Notes: a model not told the origin generated them from the sequence alone. DNA of 64,000 nucleotides from PBB1 sp046154125 (GCA_046154125.1 JBJXEJ010000167.1:27452-91451), one strand, 5' to 3'. Shown: positions 42,931 through 52,750, counted from the stretch's first letter. A program made the numbers and translations.

Positions 42931-44241
42931 ATGACCCCTTCCGACGTCAAAGCCACCTTGTCGTTTTCCGACGGCAGCCCGAGCATGGACCTGCCGATCT
43001 TCAAAGGTTCGGTCGGCCCGGACGTGATCGACATCCGCAAGCTCTACGGCCAGACAGGCAAGTTCACCTACGACCCGGGCTTCCTCTCGACGGCGTCCTG
43101 CAATTCCAAGATCACCTCCATCGACGGTGACAAGGGCGAGTTGCTGTACCGCGGCTACCCGATCGAGCAACTCGCCACGAAGTGCGACTACCTGGAAACC
43201 TGCTACCTGCTGCTGAAGGGTGAACTGCCGAACGCCGATCAGCGCGTGGAGTTCACCAAGCGGGTGACCAATCACACGATGGTCAACGAGCAGATGCAGT
43301 TCTTTCTCCGCGGCTTCCGCCGGGATGCGCACCCGATGGCGATCCTGACCGGTCTGGTGGGTGGCTTGTCGGCGTTCTATCACGACAGCACCGACATCAA
43401 TAACCCCGAGCACCGCGAAGTCTCCGCGATCCGTCTGATCGCCAAGATGCCGACGCTGGTGGCGATGGCCTACAAGTATTCTGTCGGCCAGCCGTACATC
43501 TATCCGAAGAATGACCTGTCGTACGCTGGCAACTTCATGCGCATGATGTTCGCCACGCCGTGCGAGGACTACGTGCCCAACGACGTGCTGGTGCGTGCGA
43601 TGGACCGCATCTTCATCCTGCACGCCGACCACGAGCAGAACGCGTCGACATCCACCGTGCGCCTGTGCGGATCGTCGGGCACCAACCCGTTCGCGGCGAT
43701 CGCCGCTGGCGTCGCATGCCTGTGGGGCCCCGCACATGGTGGTGCCAACGAGGCCGCGCTGAACATGCTCGAGGACGTGCAGAAGATGGGCGGCGTCGAG
43801 AAGATCGGCGAGTTCATCAAGCAGGTCAAGGACAAGAACTCGAACGTCAAGCTGATGGGCTTCGGGCATCGCGTCTACAAGAACTATGACCCGCGCGCCA
43901 AGCTGATGCGAGAGACTTGCCACGAAGTCCTCGGGGCGATGGGCAAGAACAACGATCCGATCTTGAAACTGGCGATGGCACTCGAGAAGATCGCCCTTGA
44001 AGACGACTATTTCGTGTCACGCAAGCTGTACCCGAACGTCGACTTCTATTCCGGCATCGTTCAGCGTGCCATCGGCATTCCGGTCTCGCTGTTCACCGCC
44101 ATCTTCGCGCTGGCGCGCACGGTCGGCTGGATTGCCCAACTCAACGAGATGATCAGCGATCCCGAGTACAAGATCGGCCGTCCACGGCAGCTGTTCAGCG
44201 GATCCCCGACGCGTGATGTGAAGCCGGTCGGCGAACGCTGA
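42931..44241 (+). CDS. gltA: Citrate synthase (type II)
   Basis: This 436-residue enzyme condenses oxaloacetate and acetyl-CoA. The catalytic residues are in place: His in GPAHGGANEA, His in GFGHRVYKNYDPRA and Asp in VDFYSG. The N-terminal domain of NADH-sensitive hexameric enzymes is present (residues 1-60), so allosteric inhibition by NADH is likely by family. It ends the sdhCDAB-sdhE-gltA run and is followed by a clear terminator. Confidence 0.97.
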   Translation: MTPSDVKATLSFSDGSPSMDLPIFKGSVGPDVIDIRKLYGQTGKFTYDPGFLSTASCNSKITSIDGDKGELLYRGYPIEQLATKCDYLETCYLLLKGELPNADQRVEFTKRVTNHTMVNEQMQFFLRGFRRDAHPMAILTGLVGGLSAFYHDSTDINNPEHREVSAIRLIAKMPTLVAMAYKYSVGQPYIYPKNDLSYAGNFMRMMFATPCEDYVPNDVLVRAMDRIFILHADHEQNASTSTVRLCGSSGTNPFAAIAAGVACLWGPAHGGANEAALNMLEDVQKMGGVEKIGEFIKQVKDKNSNVKLMGFGHRVYKNYDPRAKLMRETCHEVLGAMGKNNDPILKLAMALEKIALEDDYFVSRKLYPNVDFYSGIVQRAIGIPVSLFTAIFALARTVGWIAQLNEMISDPEYKIGRPRQLFSGSPTRDVKPVGER

Positions 44242-44264
44242 CATCGCGGGTTCGCCGAGGCGCA

Positions 44265-44300
44265 GAAACCCGGCCGCGTGCCGGGTTTCTTCCGTTTGAC
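44265..44300 (+). terminator. Rho-independent terminator of the sdh-gltA operon
   Basis: GAAACCCGGC (44265-44274) pairs perfectly with GCCGGGTTTC (44280-44289) across five bases, and is followed by TTCCGTTT. It lies 24 bases past the gltA stop. Confidence 0.8.
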
Positions 44301-44380
44301 TGGGTCAAGCACCGAGTTTGCTGCTTCGCAGCAAGCGCAGCGCCTAAAATCACTGGTTCTGTTTTCAGAGGTCACCACCC

Positions 44381-45790
44381 ATGGGCCGCACGCTCTACGA
44401 CAAACTCTGGGACGAGCACGTCGTTCACACCGAGGAAGACGGCACGACCGTCCTTTATATCGACCGCCATCTGGTCCATGAAGTGACCAGCCCGCAGGCG
44501 TTCGAAGGCCTCGATCTGGCCGGCCGCAAGGTCTGGCGCTTGTCGGCCAACCTGGCGGTCAGCGATCACAACGTCCCGACCACCGATCGTTCGAATGGCA
44601 TCTCCGATCCGGTGTCGCGTCTGCAGGTCGACACGCTGGACGCCAACTGCGACCGCGTCGGCATCACGCAGTTCAAGATGAACGACCGGCGCCAGGGCAT
44701 CGTTCATGTCATCGGGCCCGAGCAGGGCGCGACGCTGCCTGGCATGACGGTCGTCTGCGGCGATTCGCACACGTCGACCCACGGCGCATTCGGCGCGCTG
44801 GCGCACGGTATCGGCACCAGCGAGGTCGAGCATGTGCTCGCCACGCAGACCCTGCTGGCCAAGAAGGCCAGGAACCTTCTGATCCGCATCGACGGCGTGC
44901 TGTCCCCGGGTTGCAGCGCCAAGGATCTGGTGCTGGCCGTCATCGGCAAGATCGGCACTGCTGGTGGCACCGGCTACACGATCGAGTTCGCCGGCTCGGC
45001 CATCCGCGCGTTGAGCATGGAAGGCCGCATGACGGTGTGCAACATGGCGATCGAGGCAGGCGCTCGGGCCGGGCTGATCGCGGTCGACGAAATCACGATC
45101 TCTTATGTGAAGGGTCGTCCCTTCACACCGGCTGGTGTCGAGTGGGAGCAGGCCGTTACCTACTGGCGCACGCTTAAGTCCGACCCCGATGCGAGCTTCG
45201 ATTCGGTGGTCGAACTGGATGCGGCGACGATCCGCCCGCAGGTTACCTGGGGCACCTCCCCGGAAATGGTGCTGTCGATCGAGGACCGGGTCCCCGACCC
45301 CGAACGCGAGAAGGACGTCAACAAGCGCGGCGCGATGGAGCGCGCGCTGACCTATATGGCGCTGGAGCCGAACAAGCCGATTGCCGACATCCTGATCGAC
45401 AAGGTCTTCATCGGCTCGTGCACCAACTCGCGCATCGAGGACATGCGCGAGGCCGCGGCAGTGGTTCGCAAGCTGGGCCGCAAGATCGCGTCGAACGTGA
45501 AGCTGGCGCTGGTTGTGCCCGGCTCGGGCCTGGTCAAGGAACAGGCCGAGCGCGAAGGACTGCACACGGTGTTCGAGGCCGCTGGTTTCGAATGGCGCGA
45601 GCCCGGCTGCTCGATGTGCCTGGCGATGAATGCGGATCGGCTGGAGCCGGGCGAGCGATGTGCGTCGACGTCGAACCGCAATTTCGAGGGACGCCAGGGC
45701 GCCGGCGGTCGAACTCATCTGGTGAGTCCCGCCATGGCGGCTGCGGCGGCCATCGAGGGGCACTTCGTCGACGTGCGCCGCCTGCTCTGA
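44381..45790 (+). CDS. leuC: 3-isopropylmalate dehydratase large subunit
   Basis: This 469-residue aconitase-family protein has VVCGDSHTSTHGAFG with the substrate-binding region, and the three Cys ligands of the [4Fe-4S] cluster in FIGSCTNSRIED and PGCSMCLAMN. With LeuD it isomerises 2- to 3-isopropylmalate in leucine synthesis. It is the first gene of leuC - entericidin - leuD - membrane protein - leuB, and GAGG lies ahead of the ATG. Confidence 0.97.
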   Translation: MGRTLYDKLWDEHVVHTEEDGTTVLYIDRHLVHEVTSPQAFEGLDLAGRKVWRLSANLAVSDHNVPTTDRSNGISDPVSRLQVDTLDANCDRVGITQFKMNDRRQGIVHVIGPEQGATLPGMTVVCGDSHTSTHGAFGALAHGIGTSEVEHVLATQTLLAKKARNLLIRIDGVLSPGCSAKDLVLAVIGKIGTAGGTGYTIEFAGSAIRALSMEGRMTVCNMAIEAGARAGLIAVDEITISYVKGRPFTPAGVEWEQAVTYWRTLKSDPDASFDSVVELDAATIRPQVTWGTSPEMVLSIEDRVPDPEREKDVNKRGAMERALTYMALEPNKPIADILIDKVFIGSCTNSRIEDMREAAAVVRKLGRKIASNVKLALVVPGSGLVKEQAEREGLHTVFEAAGFEWREPGCSMCLAMNADRLEPGERCASTSNRNFEGRQGAGGRTHLVSPAMAAAAAIEGHFVDVRRLL

Positions 45791-45867
45791 ACCTTGTCAC
45801 CCACCCGTGAGCCGCCGCCTCGTCGGCTCCTTCACCTTCAATCAAAACCCCGACCAAGGACATTCCG

Positions 45868-45996
45868 ATGAAACGCATCCTTTTTGCTCTGGCCGCTGTT
45901 GTTGTCTTTCTCACCGGCTGCAACACCATTGCCGGTGTCGGCCAAGACGTCCAACGCGCCGGTGAGGTCGTCGAAGACGCCGCCAAGAAGAAGTGA
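45868..45996 (+). CDS. ecnB: Entericidin EcnA/EcnB family lipoprotein
   Basis: This 42-residue peptide has a signal segment MKRILFALAAVVVFLTGC ending in a lipobox, then the entericidin core NTIAGVGQDVQRAGEVVEDAA. AAGGA precedes the ATG. Entericidins are small bacterial lipoproteins linked to bacteriolysis and stress; their insertion between leuC and leuD is a recurring oddity of Burkholderiales. It stops four bases before leuD and probably shares its transcript. Confidence 0.88.
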   Translation: MKRILFALAAVVVFLTGCNTIAGVGQDVQRAGEVVEDAAKKK

Positions 45997-46000
45997 TCGC

Positions 46001-46645
46001 ATGAATCCGTTTCGCGTGCACAAGGGGCTCGTCGCCCCGATGGATCGTGAGAACGTCGACACCGACGCGATCATTCCGAAGCAATTCCTGAAGTCGATCA
46101 AGAAATCGGGTTTCGGGGTCAACCTGTTCGACGAGTGGCGCTACCTCGATGCCGGGTATCCGGGGCAGGACCCGGCCTCGCGCCGACCGAATCCGGATTT
46201 CGTGCTCAACCAGCCGCGTTATCAAGGTGCATCGGTGCTGATCGCGCGCAAGAACTTTGGCTGCGGCTCGTCGCGCGAGCATGCTCCGTGGGCGCTCGAT
46301 CAATACGGCTTTCGGGTGGTGATCGCTCCGAGCTTTGCCGACATCTTCTTCAACAACTGCTTCAAGAACGGCCTGTTGCCGATCGTCTTGCCCGAGAGTC
46401 AGGTCGCGCGCCTGTTTGACGAAGTCGCGGCGTTCGTCGGCTACCAGCTGACCGTCGATCTCGAGCGTCAGCTTGTCATCCAGGCCGACGGCACCGAATT
46501 GCCCTTCGAGGTCCAGGCGTTCCGCAAGTTCTGCCTGCTCAACGGGTTCGACGATATCGGACTGACGTTGCGGTACTCGGACAAAATCAAGTCCTACGAG
46601 GCCGAACGCCTGCTGCAAAAGCCATGGTTGGCGCACACCCTCTGA
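46001..46645 (+). CDS. leuD: 3-isopropylmalate dehydratase small subunit
   Basis: This 214-residue protein matches the proteobacterial LeuD length. It starts FRVHKGLVAPMDRENVDTD, has the swivelling-domain motif GCGSSREHAPWAL, and FFNNCFKNGLLP. It forms the heterodimeric dehydratase with LeuC. It starts four bases after the entericidin gene. Confidence 0.96.
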   Translation: MNPFRVHKGLVAPMDRENVDTDAIIPKQFLKSIKKSGFGVNLFDEWRYLDAGYPGQDPASRRPNPDFVLNQPRYQGASVLIARKNFGCGSSREHAPWALDQYGFRVVIAPSFADIFFNNCFKNGLLPIVLPESQVARLFDEVAAFVGYQLTVDLERQLVIQADGTELPFEVQAFRKFCLLNGFDDIGLTLRYSDKIKSYEAERLLQKPWLAHTL

Positions 46646-46656
46646 GCACTGCACCG

Positions 46657-46953
46657 ATGGGTTACAGCCGTCTGTACGGGTTCCTCTCGGACCGCTGGTG
46701 GTTGGCGTTCCTGTTGCTCGGTTTCAGCTTCGTGATGTTCGGTTTGTCGTCGCTGAACCTGCTGCATCTGGTCAGCGCCAACGTCGATTTCCTGGTGATG
46801 AACGGGCTCGACGCGGTGCGCGATGGTGGCTTGCTGCAGTTGCTCAGCCTGATCGGCCTGGGGTACTTTTCGGCTCTGTTCTACGTGCTTTTCAAACTGT
46901 GTGAAAAGGTTCTGGTCGAGCGGCTGACCCATGACCGATCCAAAGGACATTGA
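46657..46953 (+). CDS. Small two-helix membrane protein between leuD and leuB
   Basis: This 98-residue protein has two predicted membrane helices (about residues 15-40 and 65-88) and short charged ends. The ATG at 46657 was chosen over a longer frame because it follows the leuD stop and starts MGYSRLYGFL. It lies in the leu operon, 11 bases after leuD and 3 bases before leuB, so it is cotranscribed. I recognise no family and no role in leucine synthesis can be stated. Confidence 0.75.
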   Translation: MGYSRLYGFLSDRWWLAFLLLGFSFVMFGLSSLNLLHLVSANVDFLVMNGLDAVRDGGLLQLLSLIGLGYFSALFYVLFKLCEKVLVERLTHDRSKGH

Positions 46954-46956
46954 CCC

Positions 46957-48033
46957 GTGAAAATTGCGATCCTCCCCGGTGACGGCATCGGCTCTGAAAT
47001 CGTGGCCGAAGCCGTGCGGGTTCTCGACGTGCTCGACCTGCCGTTCGAGACCGAATCGGCCCTCGTGGGTGGTGCGGCCTACGAGGTCCACGGCCACCCG
47101 TTGCCCGATGCAACGCTGAAGCTCGCCCAGAGCGCCGATGCCGTGCTGTTCGGCGCGGTGGGTGACTGGAAGTACGACACACTGGAGCGCTCCCTGCGCC
47201 CCGAGCAGGCCATCCTCGGCCTGCGCAAGCACCTGCAGTTGTTCGCCAACTTCAGGCCCGCGATCTGCCATCCGCAACTGACGCATGCGTCGAGCCTGAA
47301 GCCCGAACTGGTGACTGGGCTCGACATCCTGATCGTGCGCGAATTGACGGGTGACATCTACTTCGGCCAGCCGCGCGGTCGCCGCCTGTCGCCGGACGGG
47401 GCCTTCGAAGGACAACAGGAAGCCTTCGACACGATGCGCTACTCGCGTCCCGAGATCGAGCGCATCGCGCATGTGGCGTTCCAGGCGGCCCGCAAGCGCA
47501 GCAAGCGGGTGACCAGCGTCGACAAGGCCAATGTGCTGGAGACGTTCCAGTTCTGGCGCGACGTGATGAACGAGATTCACGCCGGGTACCCTGACGTCGA
47601 GCTCGATCACATGTACGTCGACAACGCGGCGATGCAACTGGTCAAGGCACCGAAGACGTTCGACGTGCTGGTCACCGGCAACATGTTCGGCGACATCCTG
47701 TCGGATGAGGCCGCGATGCTGACCGGTTCGATCGGCATGTTGCCATCGGCTTCGTTGAATGCGGCGAACCGCGGTCTTTACGAGCCCAGCCATGGCAGTG
47801 CGCCGGACATCGCCGGCAAGAACATCGCGAATCCGCTGGCAACCATCCTGTCGCTGGCGATGATGCTTCGCTTCTCGCTGAATCAGCCCGAAGCTGCGGC
47901 GCGCATCGAGGCGGCGGTCACGCGGGTGCTCGAGAGCGGCCTGCGGACCGCAGACATCTGGTCCCAAGGCACGCAGCGCGTCGGTACGCGGGAAATGGGT
48001 TCGGCAGTGGTCGCTGCGGTCAAGGCAGCGTGA
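46957..48033 (+). CDS. leuB: 3-isopropylmalate dehydrogenase
   Basis: This 358-residue decarboxylating dehydrogenase converts 3-isopropylmalate to 2-oxoisocaproate. It starts at GTG 46957 (KIAILPGDGIG). Substrate and Mg sites are visible: LRKHLQLFANFRPA, VRELTGDIYFGQPRG, and NMFGDILSDEAAM, with the NAD-binding GSAPDIAGKNIANP segment. It ends the leucine cluster; asd follows by 38 bases on the same strand. Confidence 0.97.
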   Translation: MKIAILPGDGIGSEIVAEAVRVLDVLDLPFETESALVGGAAYEVHGHPLPDATLKLAQSADAVLFGAVGDWKYDTLERSLRPEQAILGLRKHLQLFANFRPAICHPQLTHASSLKPELVTGLDILIVRELTGDIYFGQPRGRRLSPDGAFEGQQEAFDTMRYSRPEIERIAHVAFQAARKRSKRVTSVDKANVLETFQFWRDVMNEIHAGYPDVELDHMYVDNAAMQLVKAPKTFDVLVTGNMFGDILSDEAAMLTGSIGMLPSASLNAANRGLYEPSHGSAPDIAGKNIANPLATILSLAMMLRFSLNQPEAAARIEAAVTRVLESGLRTADIWSQGTQRVGTREMGSAVVAAVKAA

Positions 48034-48071
48034 GTCGAACAGGTAGAGATTCCGGTTTGAAAGGCAAGGCA

Positions 48072-49226
48072 ATGAAGCTGGTCGGATTGGTGGGGTGGCG
48101 CGGGATGGTGGGCTCGGTGTTGCTTGACCGCATGCAGCAGGAAGGTGACTTTCCGCTGATCGAGCCGGTGTTCTTCAGCACCAGCAACGCGGGCGGCAAG
48201 GCGCCGGCGCAGGCGCGCAACGAGGCGACGCTGCGCGACGCCTTCGATATCGATGCCCTCAAGCGCTGCGACATCATCATCACAGCCCAGGGTGGCGACT
48301 ACACCACCGAGGTGTTCCCGAAACTGCGCGCCGCAGGCTGGACCGGTCACTGGATCGACGCCGCATCGACGCTGCGGATGAAGAGCGATGCAGTCATCGT
48401 GCTTGACCCGGTCAACCTGCCGGTGATCCAGGATGCGCTGGCCCGCGGTGGCCGCAACTGGATCGGCGGCAACTGCACCGTCAGCTGCATGCTGATGGGC
48501 GTCGGAGCGCTCTACAAGGCCGGTCTGGTCGAGTGGATGAGCACGCAGACCTACCAGGCTGCGTCAGGCGGCGGGGCGCAGCACATGCGCGAGTTGCTGA
48601 CGCAGTTCGGCACGTTGAACGCCGAGGTGCGCAGCCTGCTCGACGACCCGAAGAGTGCGATCCTCGAAATCGACCGCCGCCTGCTGGCCAAGCAGCGCTC
48701 CCTGAGCGAATCGGAGACGGCGCAGTTCGGTGTGCCGCTGGCCGGCTCGCTGATCCCGTGGATCGACAAGGACCTCGGCATCGGCAAGAACCGCGACGAC
48801 GAAGGCTGGGGTGTCAGCCGCGAAGAATGGAAGGGCGGCGCCGAGACCAACAAGATTCTGGGGCAGGGAGTGGGGTTCAAGAACGCTGCGGTGCCGGTCG
48901 ATGGCTTCTGCGTGCGCGTCGGCGCCATGCGTTGTCACAGCCAGTCACTGCTCTTCAAGCTCAAGAAGGACGTGCCGCTGGCCGATATCGAGCAATTGAT
49001 CGCGAATGACAACGAGTGGGCAAAGGTCGTACCCAACAACCGGGAAGACACGGTCCGGCAATTGACGCCGGTCGCGGTCACCGGGACGCTGAACATTCCC
49101 GTGGGGCGGTTGAGGAAAATGGCGATGGGGCCCGAATACCTCGGCGCGTTCACCATTGGCGACCAGCTGCTGTGGGGTGCTGCCGAACCTTTGCGCCGCA
49201 TGCTTCGACTGCTGATCGACGCCTGA
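48072..49226 (+). CDS. asd: Aspartate-semialdehyde dehydrogenase
   Basis: This 384-residue enzyme reduces aspartyl phosphate to aspartate semialdehyde, the branch point to lysine, threonine and methionine. It has NADP-binding GLVGWRGMVGSVLL, FFSTSNAGG, the catalytic Cys in GGNCTVSCMLM, and the ASGGGAQHM segment. It is the long gram-negative type. ATG 48072 is preceded by AAGG. It follows leuB and precedes fimV, the usual Burkholderiales order. Confidence 0.96.
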   Translation: MKLVGLVGWRGMVGSVLLDRMQQEGDFPLIEPVFFSTSNAGGKAPAQARNEATLRDAFDIDALKRCDIIITAQGGDYTTEVFPKLRAAGWTGHWIDAASTLRMKSDAVIVLDPVNLPVIQDALARGGRNWIGGNCTVSCMLMGVGALYKAGLVEWMSTQTYQAASGGGAQHMRELLTQFGTLNAEVRSLLDDPKSAILEIDRRLLAKQRSLSESETAQFGVPLAGSLIPWIDKDLGIGKNRDDEGWGVSREEWKGGAETNKILGQGVGFKNAAVPVDGFCVRVGAMRCHSQSLLFKLKKDVPLADIEQLIANDNEWAKVVPNNREDTVRQLTPVAVTGTLNIPVGRLRKMAMGPEYLGAFTIGDQLLWGAAEPLRRMLRLLIDA

Positions 49227-49456
49227 AACCGTCGCTGAACTCGCTGTGTCGTTGTCCGGATGCGACAACCCGGCGATCTTCGGAACTGATGTTGAAGCGG
49301 CCTGCTTTTCAGGCGATGCATGAGCTTGTCACCGTATCTGCTTGATGCTATTGTGATTTATCTATATCTATCTTCTTGACGGACGCCCCTTCGAAAGCGG
49401 TGGATGTCGTTTGGTCGGTGCCGCGTGCGGCTCGGACGCCGGGGTTGGGAGACGCC

Positions 49457-51919
49457 TTGAAAAACACTACGCAGCAGTTCGGGCGATTTGCCCTGTCCAG
49501 TGTGGCCATTGCAGCGCTTTCGCTGGGTGCAGCCGACACTTGGGCTCTCGGGCTGGGCCGTCTCGCCGTCCAGTCCTCCCTGGGCGAGACGCTGCGAGCC
49601 GAAATCGACGTCACCAGCCTGACGCCCGAGGAGGCCGGCAACCTCAAGATCCGCATCGCTGCACCAGAGACCTATCGCGCGTCGGGTGTCGACTACAACA
49701 GCGTCCTGCCGAGCACGCAGGCCTCGTTGCTCAAGCGAGCCGATGGTCGGCCCTTCCTGCGTCTGACCAGCGATCGGGTCGTGCAGGAGCCGTTTGTCGA
49801 TGTGATCCTCGAATTGTCCTGGTCGACCGGGCGCCTGGTGCGCGAATACACCTTGCTGTTCGATCCGCCGTCCGAGCGTTCCCAGGCGGCTGCGCCGATT
49901 CCGGCGGCGCCTTCCGTGGTGACCGCGCCCGTGTTCTCAACCCCGCCACCTGTTCCACGTGCGCCACGAGCGGCTGCAGCGCCGGTCGCCAGTCTGCCGC
50001 CGGCGCCTGAGCGTTCTGCCAAGCCCCCGGTTCCGGGTGAGTCGGTCGGTGAGTCGTACCGGGTGCGAAGCGGCGACACGCTGACAGGCATCGCCTCGCG
50101 CACACGTCGCGGCACTGTGTCACTTGACCAGACGCTGGTGTCGCTTTACCGGGGCAATCCGCAAGCGTTCATTGGCGAGAATATGAATCGCCTGAAAGCC
50201 GGAGCGCTGCTCAGCGTTCCGGGTGCCGAGGCTGCGGCGGCCATCGACCCCTCAGAGGCACGTCAGCTGATCCAGGCTCAAAGCGCAGACTTCGGCAGCT
50301 TCCGGCAGAGACTGGCTTCGGGCGTGCCTGCGGTGCAGGCTGACGCGCCGGCTCGGAAGGACACCGGCAAGGTCCAAGCCAGCGTTGATGATCGAAAGAC
50401 CGCGGCTGTCGTTGCTCCAGACAAACTGACTCTGAGCAAGGGCGCATCGGCAGCGAAGCCGGGCGCCTCCGAAGTCAAGATATCGAAGGACAAGGAAAAG
50501 CAGGACGCTGCGGTTCGCGTGGCCGAATTGTCGAAGAACGTGGAGGAGTTGAAAAAGCTCTCGGGAGCGACCAATGGTGGGGCAGCCTCTTCTGCGACAC
50601 CCGTCCAGACCCCGGCGGCTTCGCCTGCTCCAGTACCGGTGACTGCTCCGTCGACGGCCGTCGCAGCGAAGCCCGTCGACGCGCCTGTCGTTGCGGTGCC
50701 CGAGGTGAAGAAACCCCCGGTCGATGCGCCTGCGGCGAAGCCCGCTCCAGTCAAATCCTCGGCGCCTGAAACGGCTGAAGAGCCAGGGTTCCTCAGCGAC
50801 TTGATTGGAAGCAATCCCTTGCTGCTGGGCCTGGGTGGCGGGGCCATCCTGGCGCTGCTCGGCTTCGGGGCCTACCGGGCCCGGCGTGCCAAGCTGGACA
50901 CGGGCGAGACTTCGTTCCTGGAAAGCCGGCTTCAACCTGACTCGTTCTTCGGCGCCAGTGGGGGTCAGCGTATAGATACCCGCGAGGCTGCATCCGGCGC
51001 ACCGTCGTCGATGAGCTATTCGCTGAGCCAACTCGATGCCATTGGCGATGTTGACCCGGTGGCCGAGGCCGATGTGTACCTCGCCTATGGGCGTGACCTG
51101 CAGGCCGAAGAAATCCTGAAGGAGGCGATGCGCAGCAGCCCCGAGCGCATGGCGATCCGCACCAAGCTGCTCGAGGTCTACGCCAAGCGTCGCGACACCA
51201 AGGGGTTCGAGTTGCTGGCCACGCAGTTGTTCGCGTTGACTGGTGGCGTGGGGGAGGATTGGGAGAAAGCGCAGGAACTCGGTCTCGACATCGATCCAGA
51301 TAACCCGCTCTACCAGCCAGGTGGCTCTCCTGATTCGGTGTCGCCATCCGACTCGGGGCTGATGTCTGAACCTCTGGGTGCCAGCACCATGCCGCAATCG
51401 GTGCTTCCGACGCAGTCGAGCTTTGGCGAGTCGCCGACGGAAGTGCTGGGCAATATCAACGATGGCCCATCGGAAGATATCGCCTTCGACCTGGATCTTG
51501 ACGCGTTGGAAGCGGCTCCGGCAGCGACCGCACCTCAGCCACTCGAGTCCTTCGATTTCGATCCGGCGCCGACACCTGCTGCCGCGCAGGCGTTTTACCC
51601 TTCAGCCCCACCGGTGCAGGCTCCGGATTCCAGGTCGCCTCTTGAATTCGACTTGTCGTCGATCTCGCTCGACCTCGACGCCCCGGCAGCTCCTGCCGCG
51701 CTCGGTGCGACCGACCTGGACATCGAAACGGATGGCTTGGTCGACGAAGATGCAGACGACGAGAATGCCGATCCGCTGACCCGCAAGCTCGAGCTTGCCG
51801 AGGAATTCCGACAGATCGGCGATACCGAAGGCGCGCGCGATCTGCTGCAGGAAGTGGCCAACAAGGCTGAAGGCGCGCTCAAGGCGAAAGCGCAAGGCAT
51901 GCTCAACGACCTTGATTGA
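49457..51919 (+). CDS. fimV: FimV/HubP family polar protein
   Basis: The protein has 820 residues. The signal segment is followed by the FimV N-terminal domain (GLGRLAVQSSLGETLRAEIDV). A peptidoglycan-binding LysM-like domain (about 190-250, with YRVRSGDTL) comes next, then a Pro/Ala-rich linker, one membrane helix (about 455-475), an acidic low-complexity cytoplasmic region with TPR-like repeats and the conserved FimV C-terminal motif (DPLTRKLELAEEF ... ARDLL). It organises the cell pole, type IV pili and twitching. The start is uncertain: TTG at 49457 is preceded by GGGAGA and opens the signal peptide, and no ATG is suitable. AT-rich DNA at 49341-49375 likely holds its promoter. Confidence 0.9.
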   Translation: MKNTTQQFGRFALSSVAIAALSLGAADTWALGLGRLAVQSSLGETLRAEIDVTSLTPEEAGNLKIRIAAPETYRASGVDYNSVLPSTQASLLKRADGRPFLRLTSDRVVQEPFVDVILELSWSTGRLVREYTLLFDPPSERSQAAAPIPAAPSVVTAPVFSTPPPVPRAPRAAAAPVASLPPAPERSAKPPVPGESVGESYRVRSGDTLTGIASRTRRGTVSLDQTLVSLYRGNPQAFIGENMNRLKAGALLSVPGAEAAAAIDPSEARQLIQAQSADFGSFRQRLASGVPAVQADAPARKDTGKVQASVDDRKTAAVVAPDKLTLSKGASAAKPGASEVKISKDKEKQDAAVRVAELSKNVEELKKLSGATNGGAASSATPVQTPAASPAPVPVTAPSTAVAAKPVDAPVVAVPEVKKPPVDAPAAKPAPVKSSAPETAEEPGFLSDLIGSNPLLLGLGGGAILALLGFGAYRARRAKLDTGETSFLESRLQPDSFFGASGGQRIDTREAASGAPSSMSYSLSQLDAIGDVDPVAEADVYLAYGRDLQAEEILKEAMRSSPERMAIRTKLLEVYAKRRDTKGFELLATQLFALTGGVGEDWEKAQELGLDIDPDNPLYQPGGSPDSVSPSDSGLMSEPLGASTMPQSVLPTQSSFGESPTEVLGNINDGPSEDIAFDLDLDALEAAPAATAPQPLESFDFDPAPTPAAAQAFYPSAPPVQAPDSRSPLEFDLSSISLDLDAPAAPAALGATDLDIETDGLVDEDADDENADPLTRKLELAEEFRQIGDTEGARDLLQEVANKAEGALKAKAQGMLNDLD

Positions 51920-51954
51920 CGGTCCGTGGTCGCGAGGCGGTGCATGATCCGGAA

Positions 51955-52740
51955 ATGAGCCGCCTCGCGCTGGGGATTTCTTACCGGGGTGAGGCCTACA
52001 GCGGTTGGCAACGTCAACCCAGCGCGGTATCGGTCCAGTCCTGCGTCGAGCAGGCGCTTTCGAAATTCGCCGATCTCCCGATCGCGGTGACCTGTGCGGG
52101 TCGCACCGATGCCGGCGTGCACGCGCTCAACCAGGTCGTGCATCTCGATGCCCCGGTCGAGCGCGGAGCTGTATCGTGGGTGCGGGGCACCAACCGATAC
52201 CTGCCGGCTGACGTCTCGATCCAGTGGTGCCAGCGCGTCGATGAGGCCTTCCACGCCCGTTTCAGCGCCGTCGGCCGTCGTTATTCCTACCTGCTGCTCG
52301 AGTCTCCGGTGCGCCCGGCGCTTGAAGCCGGCCTCGCCGGCTGGACCTTCCGTCCGCTCGAAGGCGATGCGATGCGACAGGCGGCCCTGTTGTTGATCGG
52401 CGAACTCGATTTCTCTGCGTTTCGCTCGTCGCAGTGCCAAGCTGCCTCGCCGGTCAGGCAGATGCGATCGATCGAGATCAGCCGACGCGGCGCTTACTGG
52501 CGCATCGACTTCGACGCGAGTGCCTTCCTGCACCACATGGTGCGCAACATCGTCGGCTGCCTGATCGCCGTCGGAACGGGATCCCGCCCGGTGTCGTGGA
52601 TGGCCGAGGTGCTGGCTTCGCGTCGACGCGAACTGGCGGCGCCGACCTTCTCGCCCGACGGCCTGTATTTCGCCGGCCCGTACTACGACCAGCGGCATGC
52701 GATTCCGCAGCGGTCACCCGCAACCGACTGGTTGCCCTGA
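51955..52740 (+). CDS. truA: tRNA pseudouridine(38-40) synthase
   Basis: This 261-residue enzyme has the catalytic Asp in GRTDAGVHA near residue 51 and HHMVRNIVGCL of the TruA family. It isomerises uridine in the anticodon stem-loop of several tRNAs. It follows fimV by 35 bases and precedes trpF by 10 bases, the standard order in Burkholderiales. Confidence 0.95.
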   Translation: MSRLALGISYRGEAYSGWQRQPSAVSVQSCVEQALSKFADLPIAVTCAGRTDAGVHALNQVVHLDAPVERGAVSWVRGTNRYLPADVSIQWCQRVDEAFHARFSAVGRRYSYLLLESPVRPALEAGLAGWTFRPLEGDAMRQAALLLIGELDFSAFRSSQCQAASPVRQMRSIEISRRGAYWRIDFDASAFLHHMVRNIVGCLIAVGTGSRPVSWMAEVLASRRRELAAPTFSPDGLYFAGPYYDQRHAIPQRSPATDWLP

Positions 52741-52750
52741 CACTTGCGGG

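Noticed and set aside
44318..44350. A possible leuC promoter (TTGCTG and TAAAAT)
   Set aside because: The spacing is 21 bases and the -35 candidate falls in a TTGCTG/CAGCAA inverted repeat, so the match is too weak to list.
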